64,000 bases of DNA, from positions 168,652,438-168,716,437 of the forward strand of contig OX352773.1 of NCBI GenBank assembly GCA_947095535.1, written 5' to 3'. Each line of letters starts with the position of its first letter. Position 1 is the stretch's first letter. This stretch comes from Poecilobothrus nobilitatus (lineage: Eukaryota; Arthropoda; Insecta; Diptera; Dolichopodidae). The notes beneath the pieces are model-generated. The model searched no databases and had not been told where the DNA came from. It saw only the letters and a list, made by a program, of their open reading frames with translations. A program made the position numbers and the translations under genes. Below are positions 12,245-24,548 of this stretch, one piece after another.

Positions 12245-14767
12245 AACAAGGTAGAATGTAAACCAACGGTTTTTAAAAGCGCACATTTCCAAAGATAACA
12301 CAAACTATTTAGGATTTGAAAATTTCATATAATAAGAAAAAACGTGAAAATAGGACTTTTCTGTAATTTTGAGGGGCTGTAAGTTCGGAACCCTAACTAA
12401 ATAACTAAGAAATACTGTTAACACACATAAAAACATATTATTGAAACTTTAATTTTTATATCTTTTCGAAGAAAAATGTTTACAGATGCCTAAGTTACAA
12501 GTGTCTAAAAATAGCAAATTTTCAATTTTTTAGGCGTAATAACTCTTAAACAGGGGCTGGAACAAAAACATTTTCTGAGAAAACTTATACTAATTCTAAA
12601 AGCTCTTTCTTGTCTCAAAATTTCAGGTTTCTATCTTAAAGCGCGTCGGAGTTATGAAAAATTAAATATCATGCAAAATTTGGTTTTAATATAACGGTAA
12701 ATTTAAATAGTAAATTACAAAATATTGCATAATTTTGATATTATTTTATAGAGGTAAGAAAATTTCCGGTCTTCTAGTGCTTTTAGATTGTAAAACTACT
12801 ATGCAGAGTCTGAGATATATACATCTGAAAATAGGAATTGCAATTTTGAAGACTTTGCAACCCTATACAATTAAAAGAAACCATTAACACACATAAAAAC
12901 ATGTTACTGGAGTTTTGCTTTTTTTTGTCTTGCCGAAGAAAAATGTGTGCAGGTGCCCAAGTTACAGATCTTTAAAACTAGAAAATTTTCAATTTTTGAG
13001 CCCTAATAACTGACAAACAGGGAATGGTATAAAAAAAATTTCTGAGCAAATTTATACCAATTTTAAAAGTACTTTTTTTCAAGCCTCAAAATTTCAAGCT
13101 CCATCTAAAAGTGTGCCGGAATTATGAAGGTAGAAAAATCATGAAAAATTTGATTTTCACATAACGGTAAATTTAAATGCTAATTTTAAAAACTATATAA
13201 AATTTTGATATTGATTTATAAAGGTAAAAAAAAATCGAATGACGTTTTCAGATTGAAAAAATGTTAAGCGGAACCTGAAATATACGCGTTTAAAAATAGG
13301 GCTTTTTCAAAGTTTGAGGAGCTGTAGTTCCCTGATGGATGAGGCTACATCAAAAAGTTATTCCACAAAATTAATTTTTTATGTGACCTACCCATGATTA
13401 AATCCATGGTTTTTATACCCGTACGATAGGATCGAGTATAATAAAATTACTCCTCCGTTTGTAACACCTCGAAATAAGCGAGCTAGATATACCTTCAAAG
13501 GTATGGATCGGATCAGAAAAAAATTCTAAGACATTTGAGCCATATCCGTCCGTCCGTCCGTCCGTCAGCACGCTAACTCAAAAACTAAGAAAGCTAGAAT
13601 GTTGAATTTTACACAAAATATTCTGGGAGTAAATTGTAGGTTCCTCATTTTTTTTGGTTGAGTTTGGAGAAAAACTTAGGGTAGCTCTCGAACACCTAAC
13701 TTTTAGATCCCCACATTTGTTTTGAAATAGAGCTATGAAATTTGAACTGCTGATAGATCTCACAAAAATATTAATTTTATTTTTAATAACTTTTTTTTGT
13801 ATCACTCCCTGTTTAGGAGCTGTAAGGGGTCAAAAACTGAAAATTTCCTATTTTTAAACACCTGTAACTTGAACACCTGTTAAAGTTTTTTTGAAGTAAT
13901 GCACAAAAATTAAAGCCTCAACATTATACTCTTATTTCTGTTAACAACTTTTTTTAATAATATAGGGTTACTTTATAATTGACGAAAGTGTTACTTGATT
14001 TTTTCAAATTTTCTAACAAATTTCTTTAACGAATTTTTTCCATTTTGTTTTACTCAATAATTTCAAATTGTTGAGAATATAATGCGTAGTACAAAAAAAT
14101 GTAAATAAATAAACAACATAACGGTTGTTTGAAGAATTTTTATTTATATGATATTGATATATATACATACTTATATAATATCATGTTTATTTACATATCG
14201 TATATGTTACTAGTGAGTTAATGATAAGAGTATATATATATATTATATAGCGCCGTATTTACATACATATATGTACTTTATTGTACTTATAAGAAATTAT
14301 TCTGTCAATGGAATATTTAAATATAATATAATATAATATTTAAAATTATATTTACTGTTTTGTACTTAGTAAATTTAATATACATTTACCGCTTTGTATT
14401 AAATGGTACTATAGAATATTTGAAAAAGTTTTGGATTGATAATCGTTATGTGGAAGGTTAGAATCTGCTTTTGAAGAATGTACATATAAACATATAGTTT
14501 GAATATATGTACAACCCATAGTACTAGAAATTATAAAATTCACCCAAATTATTTTAAAATACTAAAATATTAAAAAAATAATATTGTAAGCAGAGTGACA
14601 GGCTGTGAACATACTAACGGTTCGTACGGGTATCTAAGAGTTGACAAAGGCAACTGTATTCTTCTTCGTTTTCTCTATCTTTATCAGTGTAGATGTTTTG
14701 TAAACAGACGGACAGAGTAAAACTAATGGCACATTTTTTCAAAATTTTTTTAGAAATGTGCTAAAAA
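12245..14767 (-). mobile_element. Family A element interrupted by a family B element
   Basis: Opens 'aacaaggtagaatgtaaacc', contains three diverged modules, and is broken at about 13411 by a B element. It resumes at about 14672 with 'ctctatctttatcagtgtag', the A text expected next, and ends 'tagaaatgtgctaaaaa' near 14767. The clean resumption shows that B inserted into an existing A copy. Confidence 0.8.
13411..14671 (+). mobile_element. Family B element nested in family A
   Basis: 5' end 'ttttatacccgtacgatagg'; CCGT microsatellite at about 13547-13565. The subterminal repeat ATACCCGTACGA (13415-13426) is matched exactly inverted by TCGTACGGGTAT (14632-14643). Next come a hairpin ('gttgacaaaggcaac') and the end 'ttcttcttcgttt'. 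No coding capacity. Architecture of a DINE-1/Helentron-type non-autonomous element. Confidence 0.8.
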
Positions 14768-15953
14768 GAAGTAATTCTCAAAGAAGTGATTACTATCCAT
14801 GAAACCAAGATACTTAAGAAAAAAAAAAAAAATTATTTATAAGATATATATTTTCTTTTATTTGATACTATCACTGTGATTATGGTGAGGTGACTCCGAA
14901 TTATATTGTCTATTAAAAAACAACAAATGTATAAGCTTTTATTTTCAAATCTGAAAATCATTGAACATAATATTTGCGTAGGAGTTTTAATATATAAAAT
15001 ATAAAAATGGACCCATAAAATCCATTTAAACAATGTGGTATATTACTTAAGGATATCTTAAAAAAAAAAAAATTTTTTTTAAATATTTTTCCTAAAAAAG
15101 GATTTCTCAATTTGAATAAGAAAATAACATTAGGAAATATCTTATCCTTGCTTTAAAAAAAAAAAAAACTTTTGCAAAGAACTTTTTATAAATACGATAG
15201 AAAGGGTACTTGTTTTAAACTTGTTTTAAAATTTGCAATTCAGAATAACCAACCCAATAAAGTATAATAGGACTTTATATATTCTTTTATGTGTGACTCT
15301 GTCTTAAATAGTTAAAAAATAGTATATACAAATTTCCCAGGATACTAGAAATTATTTAAGAGGGTATCTGTGAGGGAAATCTTGAAAAAATAAAAATTTG
15401 TCCATGTTTTTGCATATCATTTCTTAAAATTAAGAAAAAAAGGTACCAAATTTAAAAATAAATTTGAACCTTTCTATTGTCTAGTGAACATTCAGTTAAT
15501 GTTCCCTTGGATGTACTTTGAGCAGTATATTAAATGATATCAATATCAAATGATAAAAGAAGTAAATTAAATAAAAATTAAATTTTTATAAAATTTATTT
15601 TATGATAAAAAATTTAATAAAATTTAATAACGAAATCTAACTTTATATTGTGAGTAAATAAAAGGATCAAAGTATTATTCTTACAACATACTAACTCAAA
15701 TTTTTAATTTTAAATAACTTAATATCATATTTGATTAAAAAAAATAAGCGAAATCCGAAAAAAATATGTTCAGATATATTAAATTGTCAATATTGAATCA
15801 TGTCTAAAATAAATAATACCATGCTTTTTTTGGACCGAAACTACAAAAGATGTCATTAATCATAAAAACTTTTCAATAAACTTTTTAATTAACAGAAATA
15901 AAATTCTAAAATTAAAATTTTTTGTTTTAAGGGAAAAATTAAAACCAAAAAAA
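14768..15953. other. AT-rich sequence without recognised features
   Basis: Long poly-A runs near 14820, 15060 and 15155. No exon or repeat family recognised. Confidence 0.45.
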
Positions 15954-17053
15954 AACAAGGCAAAAGCCAAACTCAAGGGTTTTGTAGTCGCACATTTTCG
16001 AAACAACATCAAAAACATTTTAGAATACTGTGACTTGCACCAAAATTTGTAATTTTTCTAAGAATTATACATGTACAAAAAAATTCTGAAAACACAATAG
16101 ACATTTTCTTCATCTTTTAGAAAATTTCATATGTTTTGATTTATCTCCGATTGTACAGAGATAAATTTATGTAAATTTTCTAGTTGTATGGCAGCTACCC
16201 AAACCTATTGCCTCAGCACAACCTAATTTTACAGAAGTTATTGCCATAGAACTTGATTATCATTTGTAAGATTTTAGACTCCTAGCTTCGTTAAGTGTTC
16301 CAAGAGGTGCAAGAAGTCTGAACCGGCTGCTCTACATCAACCAAATTTTACAAAAGTTGTTGGCATATAACTGGACACATCCTCACTAAATTTCTGATAT
16401 CTAGCTTCAATAGAAACTGAGTTCTTTTCATTTAAAAAGAGAAGTTGTATGGTAACTATCCGAACCTGTCTTACCAGAAAAATCAAATTTTACAGATTTG
16501 ATTCTCCAAACCCAAATCCTGCATTTAAATAGCGAAACTAACAATTTTGCAAAAATGACATAAAAAAAAATTCAGCCTGCTAGCTCTTTTATTTTTTAAG
16601 TTTTAGTGCAGGAGGACGGACGGACGGACGTACATGGCATACTTAATGTTCATACGGGTATAAAAATGAAATTAGTGTAAATGCTTACGATAAAGGTGTC
16701 TAAAAATAAAAAAATAAAATTTTTGACCCCTAATAGCTCTTAAATGCTATGAGGAACAAACATTTGTTCTCAGCTAGCTTATGCTACTTCTAAGTGATAT
16801 TTCTTCACTTAAAATTTTAGGGCTTTTAACATAAATTTAAATATTACATTTAAAGAACACTGTATAATTTGGATATTGATTTATGAAGCAACGGCCTTAG
16901 ATTATACACATTTGGAAATATGGTTTTTTTATACTTTGAGGTGCTGTAGCCTTGTGATTAGTGAGGCTGTAAGTTTTGTTAACAGACGTGCTGACGGGCG
17001 GACAGATTGAAACTAAAAAGCAAATGCTTAAAAATTTTTTTGTGCCAAAAATA
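15954..17053 (-). mobile_element. Diverged family A element with nested family C
   Basis: Begins 'aacaaggcaaaagccaaact' and keeps 'gtgacttgcaccaaaatttg'. After the C insert it resumes with 'ggtgtctaaaaataaaaaa' and 'cccctaatagctcttaa', and it ends 'ttttttgtgccaaaaatag' after a weak microsatellite. More decayed than the other A copies. Confidence 0.65.
16181..16664 (-). mobile_element. Family C fragment nested in family A
   Basis: Contains 'ttgtatggcagctaccc', 'agttccaagaggtgcaag'-type text and a GGAC microsatellite at 16613-16628, and ends 'gttcatacgggtataaa', the C 5' end. The left border is uncertain by some tens of bases. It lacks the C 3' hairpin, so it is partial. Confidence 0.65.
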
Positions 17054-17769
17054 GTTAACAAAATAATATATTTTATCAGTAATTCACCATTTTTTTTTAC
17101 AACAATTTACAGAACTTTATTAATTATAATTATTATCACTAAAAATTTCTGGCCAATATTGGAGATGCCAATTATAAAGTTTTAGAAGCCTTGTTAAAAT
17201 AAATGTTTTGTAAAAGCCCAAGTAGAAATTTATGACGAAATCTTATGTCAATACATAACATTTCAAGTCATTTCTAATGATGTGTCGAAGTTGTTATGAC
17301 ATTATGTGTAAAGAAAAAAAGTTTAAAATACGTTCCGTAATTAAATGTTAAAACTGTTAAAAAAATTGTTTTCTATATTATTTTACGATGTTACGTAACT
17401 GAAACATTTTTACTTATTTGGAAATAATGTGGCAAAATCATAATATAGTTTCGTAAAAGCATCTGAAATATATATATGCAACTCTTACCACACTTTTTTA
17501 CAAAAAAAAAAATGATATAAAAGAACGAGAGCAGTTACATTATTTCGCTTAAAAAGTAAACAAAATTGCAAAAAGAAAACATTTTTACCAATTTGTGACG
17601 GGTGCCATTTTATATTTTAAATGTAAAGCATGTAAAATTAAGTGAACTTTCAGGCTTTAAGTCTAATATTACAATCAGTTAATAAGGTTAAGGAATATAC
17701 ATTTTTTTTGCTATTTAAATGAAAATATTGAGAATTTTAAAATTACTAAAAACAATTTATTTTGTGGCT
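17054..17769. other. AT-rich spacer
   Basis: No feature supported. Short open frames here have no protein character. Confidence 0.45.
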
Positions 17770-19076
17770 TTTTAGCACATTTCCAAAAAAATTTTGAAAA
17801 AATGTACTTATTAGTTTCACTCTGTCCGTCCGTCCGTCCGTCCGTCTGTTTACAAAACTTCTACACCGTTAAAGATAGAGAAAAAAAATTTTAACCATAG
17901 GTAGGTCTCATAAAAAAAATAATTTTGTGGAACAACTTTTTCATGTAGCCCCCCCCATTACGGAGTTACAGCCCCTCAAACTTTGAAAAAGCCCTATTTT
18001 TAAATGCATATATCTTAAGTTCTGCTTAAGATTTTTTCAATCTGAAAACGTCATTCGACAGGTATTTCTTTTATCTTTGTAAATTAATATGAAAATTATA
18101 CAATTTTTTTAAATTTAGTATTTAAATTTACCGTTATGTGAAAACCAAATTTTGCATGATTTTTCTACTTTCATAACTCCGGCACGCTTCTAGATAGAAG
18201 CTTGAAATTTTGAGGCAAGAAAGAACTTTTAGAACTAGTTTAAGTTTGCTCAGAAAATTTTTTCGTACCACCCCCTGTTTATGAACTATTAGGGCTTAAA
18301 AATTGAAAATTTGCTATTTTTAAACACCTGTAACTTAGGAACCTGTACATATTTTACTTCTGCAAGATATAAAAATTAAAGCTACAATAATATATTTTTA
18401 CGTGTGTTAAAGGTTTATTTTAATTGTAAAGGGTTCCAAAGTTGCAGCTCTTCAAAATTGCGAAAAAGCCCCATTTTCAGATGTATATATCTCGGGCTCT
18501 GCGTAATAATTTTGCAATCTAAAACCGCCAGAAGATCGAACATTTTATTATCTATATAAAACAGTATCAAAATTATGTAATATTTTGTAATTTACTATTT
18601 AAATTTACCGTTATGTGAAAACCACATTTTGCATGAAATTTCTTTTTTCATAACTCCGGCACCCCTTTAGATAGGAACCTGAAATTTTGAGACAAGAAAG
18701 AACTTTTAGAATTAGTATAAGTTTCCTCAGAAAATTTTTTGGTAACACCCCCTCTTTAAGAGTTATTACGCCTCAAAAATTGAAAATTTGCTATTTTTAG
18801 ACACCTGTAACTTAGGCACCTGTACAAATTTTTCTTCGGCAAGACATGAAAATTAAAGGTTCAATAATATATTTTTACGTGTGTTAACGGCTTTTCTTAG
18901 TTATATAGGATTCCGGACTTACGGCCCCTCAAAATTTCAAAAATGTCCTATTTTCACATTTTTTCTTATTACATGAAATTTTCAAATTTTTGTCCAAGTC
19001 ACACTTCAAAACAGTTTGTATTGAGTTTTGGAAATGTGCGCTTTTAAAAACCGTTGGTTTACATTCTACCTTGTTT
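17770..19076 (+). mobile_element. Family A element, best-preserved plus-strand copy
   Basis: 5' end 'tttagcacatttccaaaaaa', CCGT microsatellite at 17824-17845, two complete internal modules, 3' end 'ggtttacattctaccttgtt' at 19076. GCACATTTCCAAAA at 17775-17788 is matched exactly inverted by 19026-19039. The 5' terminus can also fold on itself (gcacattt...aaatgt). No open frame with protein character. Confidence 0.85.
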
Positions 19077-19642
19077 AGTATTTTTTTTTAACTATAGAAA
19101 GATCGTGCTAATTTTTTCGATTTTTCTTTAAAAATTATTCAATATATATTTGTTTTTGTATAAAGATTTAGATTTTGAAAAGTTTAAAATCATAAAATAT
19201 TGGTTAAGATAATTCAAAAAAGTAAAATTTAATAATTTACTTTTTTTGATTTATTTTCTGTAAGTGTAAAGAGTAAGAATATATGTTTACAAAAAAAAAG
19301 GCAAAGCTTTATAACTTTTTTTGAAGTTTCTGAAAACGCATAGTCTGAAAGGGTCGTATAGTCACAATAAACAAACCTTATCACGACATTGTTACTATTT
19401 TTATGCCGTTACACTCTATATCACAACTGTCGATACTGCCATCATGGCAATTATAGCTACATAATTATGCCGACTTTTGTATTTAGTGTCGAAACAAATT
19501 TACGTAACGTTACCAATTGGTGATGAAATGTTTTTTTCATCTTTTCTACTTGGGAAGTTATATAGGAATATCAAAAAATATTTCTTACTTTTTAATATAA
19601 ATATCCTGATACGGCAGCATGTATTACCGCAGCATTTTGAAA
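19077..19642. other. Spacer with a slightly less AT-rich patch
   Basis: A patch at 19340-19470 ('gaaagggtcgtatagtcaca', 'gtcgatactgccatcatggc') is less AT-rich than its surroundings. I see no splice sites or conserved frame in it. Confidence 0.4.
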
Positions 19643-20403
19643 ACATAACGGTAAATTTAAATAGAAGAATATATATAAGAAAATTTCATGTCGTTTTTAG
19701 ATTGTAAAACTACTACGCAAAACCTGAAATATATAAATATTAAAATAGAGCTTTTTTGAAATTTTGAGGGGCTGTAACTCTGGAACTCTATACAACTCAA
19801 AGAAACTGTTAACACCCGTAAAAATATATTACTAGAGCTTTAATTTTTAGGTGTTTAAAAATAGCAAATTTTCAATTTTTGAGCCCTATTAACTTATAAA
19901 GAGGGGATGATCCAAAAAAATTTCTAAAAAAACTTATACAAATTTTGAAAGTTATTTTTTACCTCAAAATTTCAAGTCGCTATCTAAGCGTGCCGGAGTT
20001 ATGAAGGTAGAAAAATCATGCAAAATTTTTATTTCCATATAACGCTAAATTTAAATACTAAATTAAAAAAAAATTGTATATTTTTAATATTGATTTGCAA
20101 AGGTAAAAAAAGTTCCTGTCGAATGGAGTTTTCAGATTGAAAAAATAAAAAATATATGAACATGAGATATATTCGTATTTAAAAATAGGGATTTTTCAAA
20201 GTTGGAGGAGCTGCAGCTCCGTAATGGATGAGGCTATATGAAAAAGTTGTTCTACAACATTAATTTTTTTATGAGACCATTTACTCATGGTTAAAATTAT
20301 TTTCCTCTGTCTTTAACGGTATAGACGTTTTATAAACAGACGGACAGAGTGAAACTAATAGGCACATTTTCTCAAAATTTTTTTGGAAATGTGGTAAAGA
20401 AAG
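19643..20403 (-). mobile_element. Family A copy, 3' truncated, head-to-head with next copy
   Basis: Starts abruptly inside a module at 'aacataacggtaaatttaaa' and runs to the 5' end near 20403, with the remnant 'gacggacagagtgaaactaa'. Its 5' end lies within about 7 bases of the 5' end of the next, oppositely oriented copy. Confidence 0.75.
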
Positions 20404-20409
20404 AACGTC

Positions 20410-21232
20410 TTTTTTTAGCACATTTCCAAAAAAATTTTGAAAAAATGTGCTTATTAGTTTCACTCTGTCCGTCCGTCCGTCCGTCTGTTTACAAAACTTC
20501 TACACCGTTAAAGATAGAGAAAAAAAATTTTAAGCATAGGTAGGTCTCATAAAAAAAATAATTTTGTGGAACAACTTTTTCATGTAGCCCCCCCCCATTA
20601 CGGAGCTACAGCCCCTCAAACTTTGAAAAAGCCCTATTTTTAAATGCATATATCTTATGTTCTGCTTAAGATTTTTTCAACCTGAAAACGTCATTCGACA
20701 GGTATTTCTTTTATCTTTATAAATTATTATCAAAATTATACAATTTTTTTAAATTTAGTATTTAAATTTACCGTTATGTGAAAACCAAATTTTGCATGAT
20801 TTTTCTACTTTCATAACTCCGGCAAGCTTCTAGATAGAAGCTTGAAATTTTGAGGCAAGAAAGAACTTTTAGAATTAGTATAAGTTTCCTCAGAAAATTT
20901 TTTTGTAACACCCCCTCTTTAAGAGTTATTACGCCTCAAAAATTGAAAATTTGCTATTTTTAGACACCTGTAACTTAGGCACCTGTAAAAATTTTTCTTC
21001 GGCAAGACATGAAAATTAAAGGTTTAATAATATATTTTTACGTGTGTTAACGGCTTTTCTTAGTTATATAGGATTCCGGACTTATAGCCCTTCAAAAATG
21101 TCCTATTTTCACATTTTTTCTTATTACATGAAATTTTCAAATTTTTGTCCAAGTCACACTTCTAAACAGTTTGTATTGAGTTTTGGAAATGTGCGCTTTT
21201 AAAAACCGTTGGTTTACATTCTACCTTGTTTA
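20410..21232 (+). mobile_element. Family A copy, one module deleted
   Basis: 5' end 'ttttttagcacatttccaaa', CCGT microsatellite at 20468-20486, 3' end 'acattctaccttgttt'. It is about 480 bp shorter than the copy at 17770, which corresponds to one internal module. Confidence 0.8.
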
Positions 21233-21944
21233 TTTTCTAAGAAAATTTTAACATTGTGGTCTTTTACAATTTTGTTTTGTCCTTGAAAAAAAATTTGTTT
21301 TTTTTTTTTTTAAAAACCTACACCATATTCAATGTAAAATATAATTGATATTAATATGACCGATGATTGACATTTAAATTAAGAAATCATTTTGTTATCC
21401 GTGAGTTGTTAAAAAAATTTAAAAAAATTTATAAAAAATTACGCTTTACAAGGTGAAGAGTACTTTTCACTTCAAAAATTGTCTTATATATATTATTTTT
21501 TCAAGATAAATTCCATGAATAACTTCCCAAATGCTCTAAAGTACCACGATATACTTTATAATAAAGAAAAAATAAAAACAAAAAGGAAATAAAAAAACTT
21601 TTTAGATTTTATTTTATTTTTGATTATTACAAAGAAAAACAAAATCAATGATGAAAAAAGAAAGATATTAAACGGAAAATCTGAAAGATTTTCTTTAGAA
21701 AAAATTTAATTCTTAAATTAAATCCTTCAAATATAAAAATTTTAACAATCGTATAAATTATTTAAACAAGATTTAAAATGGATTCCTACTTTAATTTAAA
21801 AACTGTAACCATAATTATGATAATATTTATTTTTATTTCAGACATAATCTTAGAATTTTTTATTTAAATTTATTTCTTTCATTGATTATTTACTCTAATA
21901 TTATTTTTAGATTATATACCAATCTATTCTTTTTACTTTTATTT
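21233..21944. other. AT-rich spacer
   Basis: No feature recognised between family A and the terminal-inverted-repeat element. Confidence 0.45.
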
Positions 21945-21947
21945 TTA

Positions 21948-21985
21948 GGCGCCAGTTATAGCTATCATTGAAATGATTTCGGAAA
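21948..21985. repeat. Left terminal inverted repeat
   Basis: Starts with the palindrome GGCGCC, then AGTTATAGCTATCATTG. It pairs with 24508-24545. Preceded by TTA, the presumed target duplication. Confidence 0.8.
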
Positions 21986-22275
21986 AAACGTTTCATTGAA
22001 AACTTATACTTTTTCCGTATAGGCGATTGTAGTGATCAGAGAAAACTGTCAGTTAAATTATCTGTCAAATGGCAAATGACTATAATGAAGGCAAAATAAA
22101 AATATATGTAATTTAAATTTAAATTGGTGTTAGCGTTATTTGGATGTTTGCAAAATTACATTTATATTTTATTATTTTAATTTATTTAATTAGTATTGGT
22201 AGTAAATGGTACTAATAAAGAATAAAAAAAGATTTTTTATTTAATAATAACATTTGCTGAATTGAAGGAATAATA

Positions 22276-24072
22276 AACAAGGTAGAATGTAAACCAACGG
22301 TTTTTAAAAGCGCACATTTCCAAAACTCAATACAAATTGTTTAGAAGTGTGACTTACACAAAAATTTGAAAATTTCATGTAATAAGAAAAAACTTGAAAA
22401 TAGGACATTTTTGAGATTTTGAGGGGCCGTAAGTCCGGAATCCTATATAACTAAGAAAAGCTGTTAACACACGTAAAAATATATTATTGAAGCTTTAATT
22501 TTTATGTCTTGCCGAAAAAAAGTTTTTACAGGTGCCTAAGTTACAGGTGTCTAAAAATAGCAAATTTTCAATTTTTGAGGCGTAATAACTCTTAAAGAGG
22601 GGGCGTTACCAAAAAATTTTCTGAGGAAACTTATACTAATTCTAAAAGTTATTTCTTGTCTCAAAATTTCAGGTTCCTATCTAAAGGGGTGCCGGAGTTA
22701 TGAAAAAAGAAATTTCATGCAAAATGTGGTTTTCACATAACGGTAAATTTAAATCGTAAATTACAAAATATTACATAATTTTGATATTGTTTTATATAGA
22801 TAATAAAATTTTCGATCTTCTACCGGTTTTAGATTGCAAAACTATTACGCAAAGCCCGAGATATATACATCTGAAAATGGAGCTTTTTTACAATTTTGAA
22901 GAGCTGCAGCTTTAGCACCCTTTACAACTAAAATAAACCTTTCACACACGTAAAAATATATTATTGTAGCTTTCATTTTCATGTCTTGCCGAAGAAAAAT
23001 TTTTACAGGTGCCTAAGTTACAGGTGTCTAAAAATAGCAAATTTTCAATTTTTGAGGCGTAATAACTCTTAAAGAGGGGGCGTTACCAAAAAATTTTCTG
23101 AGGAAACTTATACTAATTCTAAAAGTTCTTTCTTGTCTCAAAATTTCAGGTTCCTATCTAAAGGGGTGCCGGAGTTATGAAAAAAGAAATTTCATGCAAA
23201 ATGTGGTTTTCACATAACGGTAAATTTAAATCGTAAATTACATAATATTACATAATTTTGATTTTGTTTCATATAGATAATAAAATTTTCGATCTTCTGC
23301 TGGTTTTAGATTGCAAAACTATTACGCAGAGCCCGAGATATATACATCTGAAAATGGGGCTTTTTTACAATTTTGAAGAGCTGCAACTTTGGAACCCTTT
23401 ACAATTAAAATAAACCTTTCACACACGTAAAAATATATTATTGTAGCTTTAATTTTTACATCTTGCTGAAGTAAAATGTGTGCAGGTTCCTAAGTTACAG
23501 GTGTTTAAAAATAGCAAATTTTCAATTTTTAAGCCCTAATAGCTCATAAACAGGGGGTGGTCCGAAAAAATTTTCTGAGGAAACTTATACTAATTCTAAA
23601 AGTTCTTTCTTGCCTCAAAATTTCAAGCTTGTATCTAGAAGCGTGCCGGAGTTATGACAGTAGAAAAATTATGCAAAATTTGGTTTTCACATAACGGTAA
23701 ATTTAAATACTAAATTTAAAAAAATTGTATAATTTTGATATTAATTTACAAAGATAAAAGAAATACCTGTCGAATGACGTTTTCAGATTGAAAAAATCTT
23801 AAGCAGAACATAAGATATATGCATTTAAAAATAGGGCTTTTTCAAAGTTTGAGGGGGTGTAGCTCCGTAATGGGGGGGGCTACATGAAAAAGTTGTTCCA
23901 CAAAATTATTTTTTTTATGAGACCTACCTATGGTTAAAATTTTTTTTCTCTATCTTTAACGGTGTAGAAGTTTTGTAAACAGACGGACGGACGGACGGAC
24001 GGACGGACGGACGGACAGAGTGAAACTAATAAGCACATTTTTTCAAAATTTTTTTGGAAATGTGCTAAAAAG
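22276..24072 (-). mobile_element. Family A element with an amplified 477-bp module
   Basis: From 'aacaaggtagaatgtaaacc' to 'ggaaatgtgctaaaaa'. It has three modules, one more than the copy at 17770. Two are almost identical over about 470 bases: 'gtgccggagttatgaaaaaa' recurs at 22689 and 23166, a period of 477. The GGAC microsatellite at 23982-24016 is the longest in the window. Nested inside the 21948-24545 element. Confidence 0.85.
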
Positions 24073-24214
24073 TATAAATTTTTTAGAATTAATTTTTTTT
24101 TTTTTACTTTTTTTTGAAATTTTCATTTTAAAACAAAAAATTTTAAAACTAAACTTAAACAAAATAATAAAAAAACAAATTTTAAGTCTAAACTCATTAA
24201 AGTACAAAAACATA

Positions 24215-24442
24215 ATGGAATATATCAAGAATTGCATCAGAATTTTTGTCAATGGCAAACTGAAATGGGAAGAAATGAAACATATGTCATTGGAACAATT
24301 TTGTTTCATTAGCAAAATTAGTGGTCAGTTGTTCAGGAAAACAATTACCAGTCCAGAAAATGATAAAATTCATTTTTTTTTTAAATATTTAACTGAAAAT
24401 TTCAAAATTCTTAGCAGAATTTATTCTTTAGAAATTATTTAA
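24215..24442 (+). CDS. Small unrecognised ORF inside the TIR element
   Basis: 75 codons from an ATG at 24215 to TAA at 24442. The frame extends upstream into family A sequence, but this ATG is the first one past the A boundary that begins protein-like text. The product has mixed charged and hydrophobic composition (MEYIKNCIRIFVNGKLKWEE at the start, then KHMSLEQFCFISKISGQLF) unlike the Phe/Ile/Lys noise frames around it. I see no signal peptide, membrane segment or known motif. It lies wholly between the nested A copy and the right terminal repeat. It may be a remnant of an element-borne gene, a captured host fragment, or a chance frame. Function unknown. Confidence 0.35.
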   Translation: MEYIKNCIRIFVNGKLKWEEMKHMSLEQFCFISKISGQLFRKTITSPENDKIHFFFKYLTENFKILSRIYSLEII

Positions 24443-24507
24443 TCATTAAATCAACACTTTTGTTAAATTTTATATGTCTTTGCAGCAAAAAAATTGGAAA
24501 TAAACAT

Positions 24508-24545
24508 TTTCCGAAAGCATTTCAATGATAGCTGTAACTGGCGCC
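24508..24545. repeat. Right terminal inverted repeat
   Basis: Ends 'gatagctgtaactggcgcc', the inverted counterpart of 21948-21985, followed directly by TTA. Confidence 0.8.
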
Positions 24546-24548
24546 TTA

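Larger units (their letters stand above)
21948..24545. mobile_element. Terminal-inverted-repeat DNA element with TTA target duplication
   Basis: The first 38 bases (21948-21985, starting GGCGCCAGTTATAGCTATCA) recur inverted at 24508-24545 with only about two mismatches. The element is flanked by TTA at 21945-21947 and 24546-24548. A 3-bp TTA duplication is typical of PIF/Harbinger elements, but the terminal sequence alone does not prove that class. A family A copy (22276-24072) sits inside; without it the element is about 0.8 kb. It contains a small open frame at 24215-24442 and no recognisable transposase. Confidence 0.75.

Noticed and set aside
20281..20543. Two similar short frames on opposite strands
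   Set aside because: They arise from the 5' ends of two inverted family A copies and their microsatellites, not from genes.
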